A stretch of DNA of 64,000 bases. Source: Peptoniphilus phoceensis (lineage in GTDB: Bacteria; Bacillota; Clostridia; Tissierellales; Peptoniphilaceae). Below, in pieces: positions 56,620 through 64,000 of this stretch. The stretch covers positions 1-64,000 of the forward strand of contig NZ_LN999806.1 in NCBI RefSeq assembly GCF_001517665.2, given 5' to 3'. Position 1 is the first letter of the stretch, and each line of letters begins with the position of its first letter. Under the pieces are notes generated by a model that searched no databases, had not been told where the DNA came from, and saw nothing but the letters and a program-made list of their open reading frames with translations. The position numbers were made by a program, and so were the translations under genes.

Positions 56620-56961
56620 GGATATTTACAGGTTTTTTTGAAATTTATGGGATTTTTTACTAAAAATATTCTTCTGAGGAAATTCCTCCTATATTTATAG
56701 GCGCTCTATCTAATATAGTCTAAAAAGATTATAATTGCAATTATTTATAAATATTTTTTAAAAATTCTAAAAATATTTTTATATTATAATTTTTTCTGTT
56801 ATAAAGATATTTATTTACACAATTATTTTTTTACAAATTTATTTTTCTTCTATAATAAAACTCTCTTAAATAAAACTCTCTTACAAATAAAAAAGCATGG
56901 CAGAAAACCACACTTTTATCACAGAATTTTTTTATAAAAAATAATTTAAACTTTCTACATA

Positions 56962-57771
56962 TTATATAGGATAATTTTTATCCCTTTCATCTAAGTCCAG
57001 AGGAATAATGCTATCATATTTTTTCCCCTCTACTTCTATTTCAGAAATATTTACATCAATAGAAAAGGACTTTTTTAAATTTTCTCTATTTAAAACTTCC
57101 CTAGTCCTTCCAAATTCATAAGTCTTGTCATAATTTAAAATAAGGCACTTGTTAGACCTTGCTAATGCATGCTCTGGATAATGAGTGTTCATGACTATTA
57201 TCACACCAGTCTTAGAAAGTTCTTTTAACAAGTCCAAGATTATCCTTTGATTTCTATAATCAAGACCACTTTCTGGCTCATCTAAAATAATTATTTTTGG
57301 ATCTTTCATAAGACTTCTTGCTATTAAAAGCATTTGGACTTCTCCACCACTCATTTGATCCGACTTTTTGTCCTTTAAATTATAAATTCCAACCATCTTC
57401 ATTATTTGACAGGCTTTTTTTATATGGCAAGCTCTTGGCCTTTCAAAAATTGACATAGAAGATTTCGCCCCAAAGAGAACCATGTCTAGTCCTGAATAAG
57501 AAAAAGTTGAATTTCTCTTTTGTGGTATATAAGAAAGCTTTGACCAAAATTCTTTATTATCTATAGAAGAAATATTCTTTCCATCTAAATAAGTTCCGCC
57601 CTTGTTCCACTGAAGAAGTCCAGTTAAACACCTTATTAGAGTTGTCTTTCCAACTCCGTTAGGTCCAAGTATTGAAAGGATATCAGAATCTTCTAGGGAA
57701 AAATTCATATCTTTTAAAATGTAATCTGTATTTTTAAATTTAAAAGACCCTCCCACAACTTCTAATTTCAT
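56962..57771 (-). CDS. ABC importer ATPase, siderophore/cobalamin type
   Basis: 269 residues. Walker A GPNGVGKTT near 34-42, signature MSGGEVQMLLIARS near 143, Walker B IIILDEPESGLD near 162, H-loop MNTHYPEH. FecE/BtuD-like. It overlaps the permease gene by 4 bp and is the last gene of the three-gene operon. Confidence 0.93.
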   Translation of the reverse strand: MKLEVVGGSFKFKNTDYILKDMNFSLEDSDILSILGPNGVGKTTLIRCLTGLLQWNKGGTYLDGKNISSIDNKEFWSKLSYIPQKRNSTFSYSGLDMVLFGAKSSMSIFERPRACHIKKACQIMKMVGIYNLKDKKSDQMSGGEVQMLLIARSLMKDPKIIILDEPESGLDYRNQRIILDLLKELSKTGVIIVMNTHYPEHALARSNKCLILNYDKTYEFGRTREVLNRENLKKSFSIDVNISEIEVEGKKYDSIIPLDLDERDKNYPI

Positions 57772-58796
57772 TTAAAGACACCTCCCGATTTTCTCATCAA
57801 GACTATAAAAATTGGTGCTCCAAGAATTGCAGTTAAAATTGAAATAGGAAGTTCAATAACAGAAACAGTCCTTGAAAAAGCTTCGATTAAAGCCATAAAT
57901 CCTGCCCCAAGACTTAGACCAAGAGGAAGAGTGTAAAGGTTATTAGCTCCCACAATTAATCTCACAAGATGAGGAATAATAAGTCCTATCCAGCCAATTT
58001 GACCACAAATAGAAACAGAAGATGCAGTTATTAGGGTTGAAGCAAAAATAAAAATCAACCTTGTCTTTTTGATATTAAGACCAAGAGAAATCGCCTCATC
58101 TTCAGATAAAGATAAAATATTAAGGCTCCATCTCATTTTATAAATTACAATAATAGAAATTATTATAAGCGGACCTGCTAAAAGTAGATTTTTATAGGAA
58201 GTTCTGCCAAAGGATCCCATTAGCCAATAGGTGATTTGTGGCAACTTGTCCATAGGATCAGCTGTGTATTTTAAAAGCGAACTTAGGGCATTGGCAAGGG
58301 AAGATACAATAATTCCTGCCAAGATCAGGCTCATCATAGAAGTTTCATCTTTTTTTACAATATTTATTGTTATAAAAATTGAAAAAAGCCCAGTCAAAAG
58401 TGCCAGCATTTGAATACCCATTGTGCCAAAGGACAAGAGAATCCCCAAAATTGCACCAAGAGATGCAGAAGAAGAAACTCCCAAAATATCTGGTGTTGCT
58501 AGAGGATTTGAAAATAAACTTTGAAAGCTAATGCCAGCTGCAGTAAGACCTGCCCCAACAAGAAGAGCTGTCAAAACTCTAGGAAGTCTTATATTAAAAA
58601 TTAGAGATTCCATCATTGGATCAAGTTCCCTTTTTAATATGAAATTTTTAAAAAGTAAAATTATTTCTGATATTTTAATATCCATCCTTCCCATAGAAAG
58701 GGAAATTATTCCACATAAAATTGGAAAGATAATTAAAATAAAATAAAGATAGGGATGAAATCTCCCATCATCCCTAATCCAAAAGTTTTTTGTCAT
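57768..58796 (-). CDS. FecCD-family ABC permease
   Basis: 342 residues, about nine to ten membrane helices. RLPRVLTALLVGAGLTAAGI near 70 and GWIGLIIPHLVRLIVG near 250 are family signatures. It takes up iron-siderophore, haem or cobalamin; the true ligand cannot be read from the sequence. It overlaps both neighbours by 4 bp. Confidence 0.95.
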   Translation of the reverse strand: MTKNFWIRDDGRFHPYLYFILIIFPILCGIISLSMGRMDIKISEIILLFKNFILKRELDPMMESLIFNIRLPRVLTALLVGAGLTAAGISFQSLFSNPLATPDILGVSSSASLGAILGILLSFGTMGIQMLALLTGLFSIFITINIVKKDETSMMSLILAGIIVSSLANALSSLLKYTADPMDKLPQITYWLMGSFGRTSYKNLLLAGPLIIISIIVIYKMRWSLNILSLSEDEAISLGLNIKKTRLIFIFASTLITASSVSICGQIGWIGLIIPHLVRLIVGANNLYTLPLGLSLGAGFMALIEAFSRTVSVIELPISILTAILGAPIFIVLMRKSGGVFK

Positions 58797-59935
58797 ATAT
58801 TAAACATGTCCTCGATTTGTTCATCAGAAAGCTCATAATTGTACCATTTAAGATAATAATCTTTGATTAACTTGTTTAAATCATAGTCTTGAAAGGCTTC
58901 TGGATAAGTTTCACTTGCAAGCCAAGCAAGGACTAGTGGTGCGTCTGGATTTGGTGTAAGCCAGTTCCACATACCTAACTTTGAATTGTAAACTCTCTTG
59001 TCCTTAACAGACTTTAAGTTTGAAAAATCAAATCCTTCAACAGAATTGTTGTAGACATCGCTTCTTTTAATATCCAATAGACCTGGTCCATCAAGATACA
59101 AAACATCAGGATTCCACTTGTAAATTTCTTCAACATTTACCTTGGCATAACCCTTGGCATCTTGTGCCACATTTTTTACTCCAAGTCTTTTTAACCAAAA
59201 GTCGCCAAAAGTTCCCTTTCCAGCAACAATTGGAGTTCCTTCGACATATTTCCAAAGAATCATAGCACTTGGTCTTTTATCTTCTGGCACAGTAGCAATT
59301 CTCTTTTCGACATCCTTTACAATATCGTCGCCAGCTCCTAAGAAGTCGTCCATCTTGCCCTTTTCATCAAAAACATCTTCCAAAAGTTTTAACCATTCGC
59401 CATATCTATTTATTGGATCAGCTGGACTGTCTGCACCCATAGTCACAAAACCAACACAAGGAACTCCAGTCTTTGCTAGTTTTTCATATCTGTCTTGATT
59501 TTTGGCATTGTAAAAAATTACATCTGGTTTTAACTTTATAATTTCTTCTACATTTATGTCTGATTGACCTTGAACTGTATTTGTCGTGTCTAAAAGTTCA
59601 GGTGCAATATCTTGAAGAACTGTATTAGATATAACTTGTTTAAGTGAACCAGCATAACCCACAATGTAAGGAGCCTTTCCTTCGTTATATGCCATATAAG
59701 TAGATAAAATTGGCACTTGATCAATTACAACTCTATCGATTTTGTCTGGAATTTCAAGTTCTCTACCTGCATGGTCAGTAATTTTGTGAGTCCCAGTTTT
59801 TTCTTCTGCAACTTTTGTTTCCTCTTTAGTAGAATTATTAAGTTCATCTTCAGTCTTATTGGCACAGCCTGTCAAAATTAAGCCAAGCATACTTGCCATT
59901 ATAATAAAGACCTTTAATTTTTTAAAATTTTTCAT
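58793..59935 (-). CDS. ABC importer substrate-binding lipoprotein
   Basis: 380 residues from the ATG at 59,935; a start eight codons earlier lacks a ribosome site, while this one has GAAGG about 12 bases away. Lipobox LTGC near residue 24, a charged linker to about 45, then a two-lobe binding fold with ITDHAGRELEIPDKIDRVV and KLKPDVIFYNAKN. Siderophore or cobalamin type by its partners. First gene of the operon. Confidence 0.92.
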   Translation of the reverse strand: MKNFKKLKVFIIMASMLGLILTGCANKTEDELNNSTKEETKVAEEKTGTHKITDHAGRELEIPDKIDRVVIDQVPILSTYMAYNEGKAPYIVGYAGSLKQVISNTVLQDIAPELLDTTNTVQGQSDINVEEIIKLKPDVIFYNAKNQDRYEKLAKTGVPCVGFVTMGADSPADPINRYGEWLKLLEDVFDEKGKMDDFLGAGDDIVKDVEKRIATVPEDKRPSAMILWKYVEGTPIVAGKGTFGDFWLKRLGVKNVAQDAKGYAKVNVEEIYKWNPDVLYLDGPGLLDIKRSDVYNNSVEGFDFSNLKSVKDKRVYNSKLGMWNWLTPNPDAPLVLAWLASETYPEAFQDYDLNKLIKDYYLKWYNYELSDEQIEDMFNI

Positions 59936-60084
59936 CTTCTTTTCTAAACCTTCTTTCATATATATAAATTAAAAATACTTCCACTTCCATTATAATACAA
60001 GTCGAGAAAAAATTAAGGATCTTGAAGAATAAAAAGAAATTCTTTAAAATTTTTTGATTATTTTTATCAATTGTGAAAATTATC

Positions 60085-60113
60085 TTAATACTTTCGGGAT
60101 TTTGGGGTATTAT
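60085..60113 (+). promoter_or_regulatory. Possible promoter of etfBA
   Basis: TTAATA at 60,085-60,090 and TATTAT at 60,108-60,113, spacing 17 bp, about 33 bp before the start codon. The match to consensus is moderate. The importer operon diverges from the same 190-bp gap and has a TATAAT at 59,989-59,994. Confidence 0.4.
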
Positions 60114-60146
60114 ATATGTATTGAGTAAAACAAAATAGGAGGAACT

Positions 60147-60944
60147 ATGAAAATATTATTATTAATGAAAATTGTTCCTGACACAACAAATGCAAAAATC
60201 GATCCAGAAACAAAAAACCTAAAGAGAGATGGAATTAAGACAATAATTAACCCATCTGATCTTTGTGGTTTAAAATTTGCACTAAATGTCAAAGAACAAA
60301 TGGAAGAAGATGTTCAAATTGATGTCCTAACTATGGGACCACCAGATGGAGAAAAATATTTGCGTGAATGTATCCAAATGGGAGCAGAAGAAGCTTACTT
60401 AGTAGAAGGCCTTGAATTTAAGGGCTCTGACACTTTTGCAACTTCTTATGCACTTGCAGAAGCTATAAAATCCATTGGCGATTACGATATAATCTTCACT
60501 GGAGATCAAACTATGGACGGAGATACAGGTCAAGTTTGTCCACAAATGGCTGAACGCCTTGGCATGAACCAAGTGACTTATGTTTCAGACATAAACTATA
60601 AAGACGGCGAATTTGAAGTAAAAAGAAAAGTTTCTGACGGAACTGAAACACTTTCTCTAAAAACACCTTTTGTTGCATCAGCACTAAAGGGTTCAGTTAA
60701 TAAACCATCAAAATTTGCCCTAAAGAGATCCAAAATTGCAAAAGAAAAAGAAATTCATGATATAACTGCAAAATCACTTGATCTTGACTTAGAAAAACTT
60801 GGACAAAAGGGATCTCTTACAATAGTAAAAGACCTTTCTGCTCCAGAAAAAAATGAAACAGGAAAAATCATTGACGAAGGTTCTGTTGATAAGAACATCG
60901 ATGCAGTTATGAATATTATCGAAGATATGAAAGTGTTAGTGTAG
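60147..60944 (+). CDS. etfB: Electron transfer flavoprotein beta subunit
   Basis: 265 residues. MKILLLMKIVPDTTNAKID at the start and DQTMDGDTGQVCPQMAERLG near 125 fit EtfB. With EtfA it carries electrons for acyl-CoA dehydrogenases or a bifurcating enzyme. No acyl-CoA dehydrogenase gene is adjacent. Ribosome site AGGAGG. 8 bp before etfA. Confidence 0.97.
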   Translation: MKILLLMKIVPDTTNAKIDPETKNLKRDGIKTIINPSDLCGLKFALNVKEQMEEDVQIDVLTMGPPDGEKYLRECIQMGAEEAYLVEGLEFKGSDTFATSYALAEAIKSIGDYDIIFTGDQTMDGDTGQVCPQMAERLGMNQVTYVSDINYKDGEFEVKRKVSDGTETLSLKTPFVASALKGSVNKPSKFALKRSKIAKEKEIHDITAKSLDLDLEKLGQKGSLTIVKDLSAPEKNETGKIIDEGSVDKNIDAVMNIIEDMKVLV

Positions 60945-60952
60945 GTGATAAA

Positions 60953-61948
60953 ATGAAAAACGGAAATATTTGGGTAATAAACGAAACTTCAGAAGGTTCA
61001 CTTTCACTTATAACTAAAGAAATGATGTCTATAGCTAGAGAACTTTCTGACGGTTTAGATAAAGAATTAGTAGCAGTAGAAATTGGTTTTGAAAATGACG
61101 AAAAAGCAAAACTATCAGGTCAACTTGGTGCAGACAAGGTAATCCAAGTAAATGACAAACTTCTAGAAAACTACAATACTTTGGCTTATGCTAAAGTCCT
61201 TGATGAGTTAATGGAAAAATATGACCCAGCAATAGTTATGCTTCCAGCAAGCCACAATGGTCGTGACCTTGCAGGTAGAGTTTCTGCAAAAAGAGAAATT
61301 GGACTTGTTGCCGACTGTTCAAATGTTGAACTTACAGAAGACAAAAGTGATATTAAATGGATAAGACCTTCCTTTGATGGAAAATTATTCTGCGATGTAA
61401 GAATTTTATCTGAAACTATGATGGCAACAATTGGCAGAGGCGGATTTGTTGAAGCTCCTTTAGATGAAAATAGAGAAGCAGAAATCATAAAAGAAGATAT
61501 TAAGATCACAGAAGAAGATGTTAAGACAAAATTCATAGATTTTGAAAAAGAAGAAGTAAATCCACTCCTTGACAAATTATTAAATGCAAAAGTTGTTGTG
61601 TCTGGTGGTAGAGGACTTGGCGGTCCAGAAAACTGGCATCTAGTAGAAGAACTTGCCGATGCACTTGGTGGTGCAGTTGGAGCAACAAAAGCTGTAGTTG
61701 ACCTTGGCTGGTGTGACAAAGACTTACAAGTTGGAGTAACAGGAGTTCAAGTAAAACCAGACTTATACATTGCCCTTGGAATTTCTGGAGCAATCCAACA
61801 CACTAAGGGAATGGAAGATTCCACAACAATAATTGCCATCAATAACGACCCTGACGCTCCTATCTTTAAGACAGCTCACTATGGTATTGTTGACGATTTA
61901 TTTAATGTAGTTCCAGACTTAATTAAAGAAATAAAGAATAGAAGATAA
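60953..61948 (+). CDS. etfA: Electron transfer flavoprotein alpha subunit
   Basis: 331 residues. The C-terminal FAD domain carries VVSGGRGLGGPENWHLVEEL, then VGATKAVVDLGW, GVTGVQVKPDLYIALGISGA and IQHTKGMEDS. No ferredoxin domain is fused. Ribosome site AGGTGAT. A strong terminator follows. Confidence 0.97.
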   Translation: MKNGNIWVINETSEGSLSLITKEMMSIARELSDGLDKELVAVEIGFENDEKAKLSGQLGADKVIQVNDKLLENYNTLAYAKVLDELMEKYDPAIVMLPASHNGRDLAGRVSAKREIGLVADCSNVELTEDKSDIKWIRPSFDGKLFCDVRILSETMMATIGRGGFVEAPLDENREAEIIKEDIKITEEDVKTKFIDFEKEEVNPLLDKLLNAKVVVSGGRGLGGPENWHLVEELADALGGAVGATKAVVDLGWCDKDLQVGVTGVQVKPDLYIALGISGAIQHTKGMEDSTTIIAINNDPDAPIFKTAHYGIVDDLFNVVPDLIKEIKNRR

Positions 61949-61973
61949 AATAATAGATAAAATAATATAATGA

Positions 61974-62015
61974 TAAAAAAGCTTGGTGAAATTATACTCT
62001 CACCAAGCTTTTTTA
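61974..62015. terminator. Terminator of etfBA
   Basis: AAAAAAGCTTGGTGA pairs with TCACCAAGCTTTTTT; T-run on both strands, so it also serves the small gene at 62,036 on the other strand. Confidence 0.85.
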
Positions 62016-62035
62016 ATATCTAATTTTAAGATTAC

Positions 62036-62158
62036 CTAATATTGTGAAACTATAATAGCTCCAGATACCGAATCTAACCCTTTAAATATACATACTCCTA
62101 TAATAATGCTCGAAATTATTATTGAAATTGCAATTATTATTGCTGACTTATTGTCCAT
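62036..62158 (-). CDS. 40-residue single-span membrane peptide
   Basis: ATG at 62,158 with GAGGTGAG seven bases upstream; TAG at 62,036-62,038. It reads MDNKSAIIIAISIIIS then SIIIGVCIF and ends VSQY. Residues 6-28 form one membrane helix made mostly of isoleucine, with a short charged start and a polar end. A shared terminator follows. The strong ribosome site, hydrophobic pattern and terminator support a real gene. Function unknown. Confidence 0.6.
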   Translation of the reverse strand: MDNKSAIIIAISIIISSIIIGVCIFKGLDSVSGAIIVSQY

Positions 62159-62265
62159 ACTCTCACCTCATATAACTCTTTGTGATTTACATTAGTATCT
62201 TTTATATGTATTTTACCCGTCTATAAATCCATAAAACTTAAATTTATTTTTTTGTCTATATCAAG

Positions 62266-62440
62266 AAATCCGACTCACTCGACAATGCTCCCTATTCGGT
62301 TGCATCGTCTTCCTTCGCTGGATAAGATTTTTCATCAGCTCATGCTTCGCTAAGGCTCGCATTTGCTGTGAAAACCAGAAAAACCGAGACTCATCTCTGT
62401 TTTTCTTATCATTAAAAAATCCTATTGAGGAGAATATCCT
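62266..62440. repeat. Dispersed repeat copy with extended right part
   Basis: The core TCCGACTCACTCGACAATGC to CGCTGGATAAG as in 38,817-38,889, followed by a block CATCAGCTCATGCTTCGCTA...GAAAACCAGAAAA..CTTATCATTAAAAA that recurs at 62,850-62,940. No gene between 62,159 and 63,001. Confidence 0.8.
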
Positions 62441-62487
62441 ATGAAAAAAATTGCAAAGATTTCAAATCGAAGAACTTCGACCAAAAT

Positions 62488-62520
62488 CGCACTGTTTGAG
62501 CGTAGCGAGTTTGCGATTTT
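62488..62520. repeat. Short repeat CACTGTTTGAGCG
   Basis: CACTGTTTGAGCGTAGCGAG matches, with one change, a stretch at 41,811-41,830 in the GC-rich element. Both contain GAGCG.AGCGAG. Confidence 0.6.
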
Positions 62521-62703
62521 AGAAGTTCAAGATTTAGAAAGCTTCAATTTTTGTAATGAGATATTCGACCAATAGGATTTTGTTATTTTAATATCATTAC
62601 TTCACAAATATTTTTTATAAATTTTATTAAAAAGTCTAAACATTAATCAATAAATTTCTAAGGCTATCTAAGGGCAGTCTTTTCTTTATGTTTTTTTATT
62701 TAT

Positions 62704-62960
62704 TTCAAGATATCCGACTCACTCGACAATGCTCCCTATTCGGTCAAAGGCTGAGACTTAATCAAATTTCTGCAAGAAATTTTGATAAGTCTGCCCGCAG
62801 ATTTTTGCTTGTCAAAAATCTGTGTTCCTTCATTATAGCTGGATAAGATTTTTCATCAGCTCATGCTTCGCTAAGGCTCGCATTTGCTGTGAAAACCAGA
62901 AAACAGAGACACATCTTTGTTTTTCTTATCATTAAAAAGGACCTATTGAGGGAGACAATA
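62704..62960. repeat. Dispersed repeat copy interrupted by about 90 bp
   Basis: The core starts as in the copy at 62,266 (TCCGACTCACTCGACAATGC...TATTCGGT) but is then replaced by about 90 bp (62,743-62,838) before GCTGGATAAG and the common right part. The inserted part includes an inverted pair (ATTTTTGCTTG...CAAAAATC). Confidence 0.75.
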
Positions 62961-63001
62961 GGTCTTTATATACAATATCTTTACTTATTCTTTATTTCAA
63001 A

Positions 63002-63694
63002 TCAAAATAACATTTCTATAACTTTCATTGCTACTGGCATTAGGATTACAGTCACAAGACCTGCCACTGCAATAGAAAGTCCACTCATGGCACCTTGGAT
63101 CTCTCCAAGCTTTCTCGCTTCAGAAGTACCAACTGCGTGAGAAGAAGTACCAATGGCAACTCCTTGTGCTGTTGGATCTTTTATTCTAAAGAGTTTCATA
63201 ATAAGTGGCGCAATTACTGCACCAGTAACTCCTCTTATAACTACAAGAACTGCAGTTATAGCAGAAGCTCCACCATACTCTTCAGAAAGAGAAATTGCAA
63301 TTGCTGTTGTAATCGATTGTGGAGTTGAGGATACCACAAGATTTTCGTCAATGCCTAAAAAGCTTGAGGCGAAAATAACAAAAAACATAGCAATCGCAGA
63401 GCCTAAAATTGTTCCAGACAAAATTGGAATTAAATTCTTTTTAAGTTCTGGGAGGTTTTCGTACAAATCAACTACCATGGCAACTGTGGCAGGAGCTATA
63501 AAAAACATTATAAAGTCCCCGCCTTGTTTATAATCTTCATAAGATATGCCAGTTAGCTTTAAAAATAATATACATAGGGCAATGGATATTAAAAGAGGAT
63601 TTGCCAAAGGAGTCTTTAGTTTTTTGCTTATCATCTTGCCTATTTCAAAAGTCGCAAAAGTCAAGATGATTCCAAAATATTTGTTACTAAACAT
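63002..63694 (-). CDS. lrgB: LrgB/CidB family membrane protein
   Basis: 230 residues, about six to seven membrane helices. SSTPQSITTAIAISLSEEYG near 127 and HAVGTSEARKLGEIQGAMSG near 187 are the family signature. LrgAB modulates murein hydrolase activity and cell death, and in some bacteria moves pyruvate or glycolate. It overlaps lrgA by 8 bp. Confidence 0.93.
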   Translation of the reverse strand: MFSNKYFGIILTFATFEIGKMISKKLKTPLANPLLISIALCILFLKLTGISYEDYKQGGDFIMFFIAPATVAMVVDLYENLPELKKNLIPILSGTILGSAIAMFFVIFASSFLGIDENLVVSSTPQSITTAIAISLSEEYGGASAITAVLVVIRGVTGAVIAPLIMKLFRIKDPTAQGVAIGTSSHAVGTSEARKLGEIQGAMSGLSIAVAGLVTVILMPVAMKVIEMLF

Positions 63695-64000
63695 CTTTCC
63701 TCCTTTGTAAAAGTTCTATAATTTTACCAGTAAGTCCCATAGTTATAGCAGTTCCAAGAACTACTAAAAGTACTAATAGACCAGCTTTTCCTTTTATCTC
63801 ATCATAAGAATTTATTATGCCTACACCAGCTGGCACAAATAAAATCGCCAAATTTTGCAAAATTCCATTGGAAGTTTCTTTGACATCATCGGGCTTTATA
63901 ATTCCAATAGAAAAGGCAATAAAGAGATAAATCATACCATAAACAGCTTCAGGTATTGGGAAATTTATCAAGTGTCTTGTCACCACTCCAAGCATTAAAC
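63687..64000 (-). CDS. lrgA: LrgA/CidA family holin-like protein, N-terminus outside window
   Basis: At least 102 residues with three or four membrane helices and a basic end (LLQRRKDV). IPEAVYGMIYLF is the family's PIPGSVIGM-like motif, which normally lies about 25-30 residues from the start, so the true N-terminus lies beyond position 64,000. It forms an operon with lrgB. Confidence 0.85.
   Translation of the reverse strand, partial: LMLGVVTRHLINFPIPEAVYGMIYLFIAFSIGIIKPDDVKETSNGILQNLAILFVPAGVGIINSYDEIKGKAGLLVLLVVLGTAITMGLTGKIIELLQRRKDV

Overview
The window is low-GC, AT-rich DNA with strong AGGAGG-type ribosome binding sites, sigma-A promoters (TTGACA/TATAAT type) and clostridial-type gene sets: a Staphylococcus-like class I aldolase, zinc-type S14, groESL with a CIRCE-like box, and etfBA. 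An anaerobic Gram-positive coccus of the Tissierellia/Peptoniphilaceae (Peptoniphilus, Anaerococcus or a relative) fits best. The tryptophanase gene would match an indole-positive species. The genus is an inference; no rRNA gene is present.

Region 1 (1-about 13.9 kb) is the end of an integrative conjugative element plus its cargo, all on the minus strand. The backbone module is RepA-type initiator, DnaC-like loader, PcfB, a Bro/KilAC antirepressor, VirD4-type coupling protein and a small unknown gene. The cargo behind it holds a complete three-gene ABC-three-component (ABC-3C) conflict system (SMEK protein, middle component, DUF2326-type ATPase), a GNAT pseudogene, a two-gene unit that I cannot assign, a KilA-N protein, and a frameshifted, truncated DNA methylase. 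Three direct copies of a roughly 125-180 bp repeat sit between these blocks, as if they marked cassette joints.

Region 2 (14-33 kb) is chromosomal. It holds an FtsX-type exporter with a giant coiled-coil domain and its ATPase; a tight operon of coiled-coil protein, hydrolase, membrane-anchored MurF, Ddl, RNase R and SmpB; glutaredoxin; a HAAS-domain membrane protein; a 3D/G5 cell-wall protein; Nudix, patatin and MscL genes; dCMP deaminase and RNase H; and fructose-bisphosphate aldolase.

Region 3 (33-42 kb) opens with a tryptophanase gene and an NSS-family transporter (tnaA-tnaT) behind a leader that carries two tandem copies of a small conserved stem-loop followed by a U-tract. This is the best candidate here for an undescribed regulatory RNA. 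It continues with a short lipoprotein, an MBL hydrolase, a secreted protein, a repeat array, groESL, and an 830-bp GC-rich inverted-repeat element.

Region 4 (42-56.6 kb) is the complete S10-spc-alpha ribosomal protein operon running from a perfect-looking promoter near 56.6 kb to rplQ, with map and rpsD missing from their common positions. Region 5 (56.9-64 kb) holds a siderophore/cobalamin-type ABC importer, divergent etfBA, a 40-residue membrane peptide gene, more copies of the dispersed repeat, and lrgAB, with lrgA cut by the window end.
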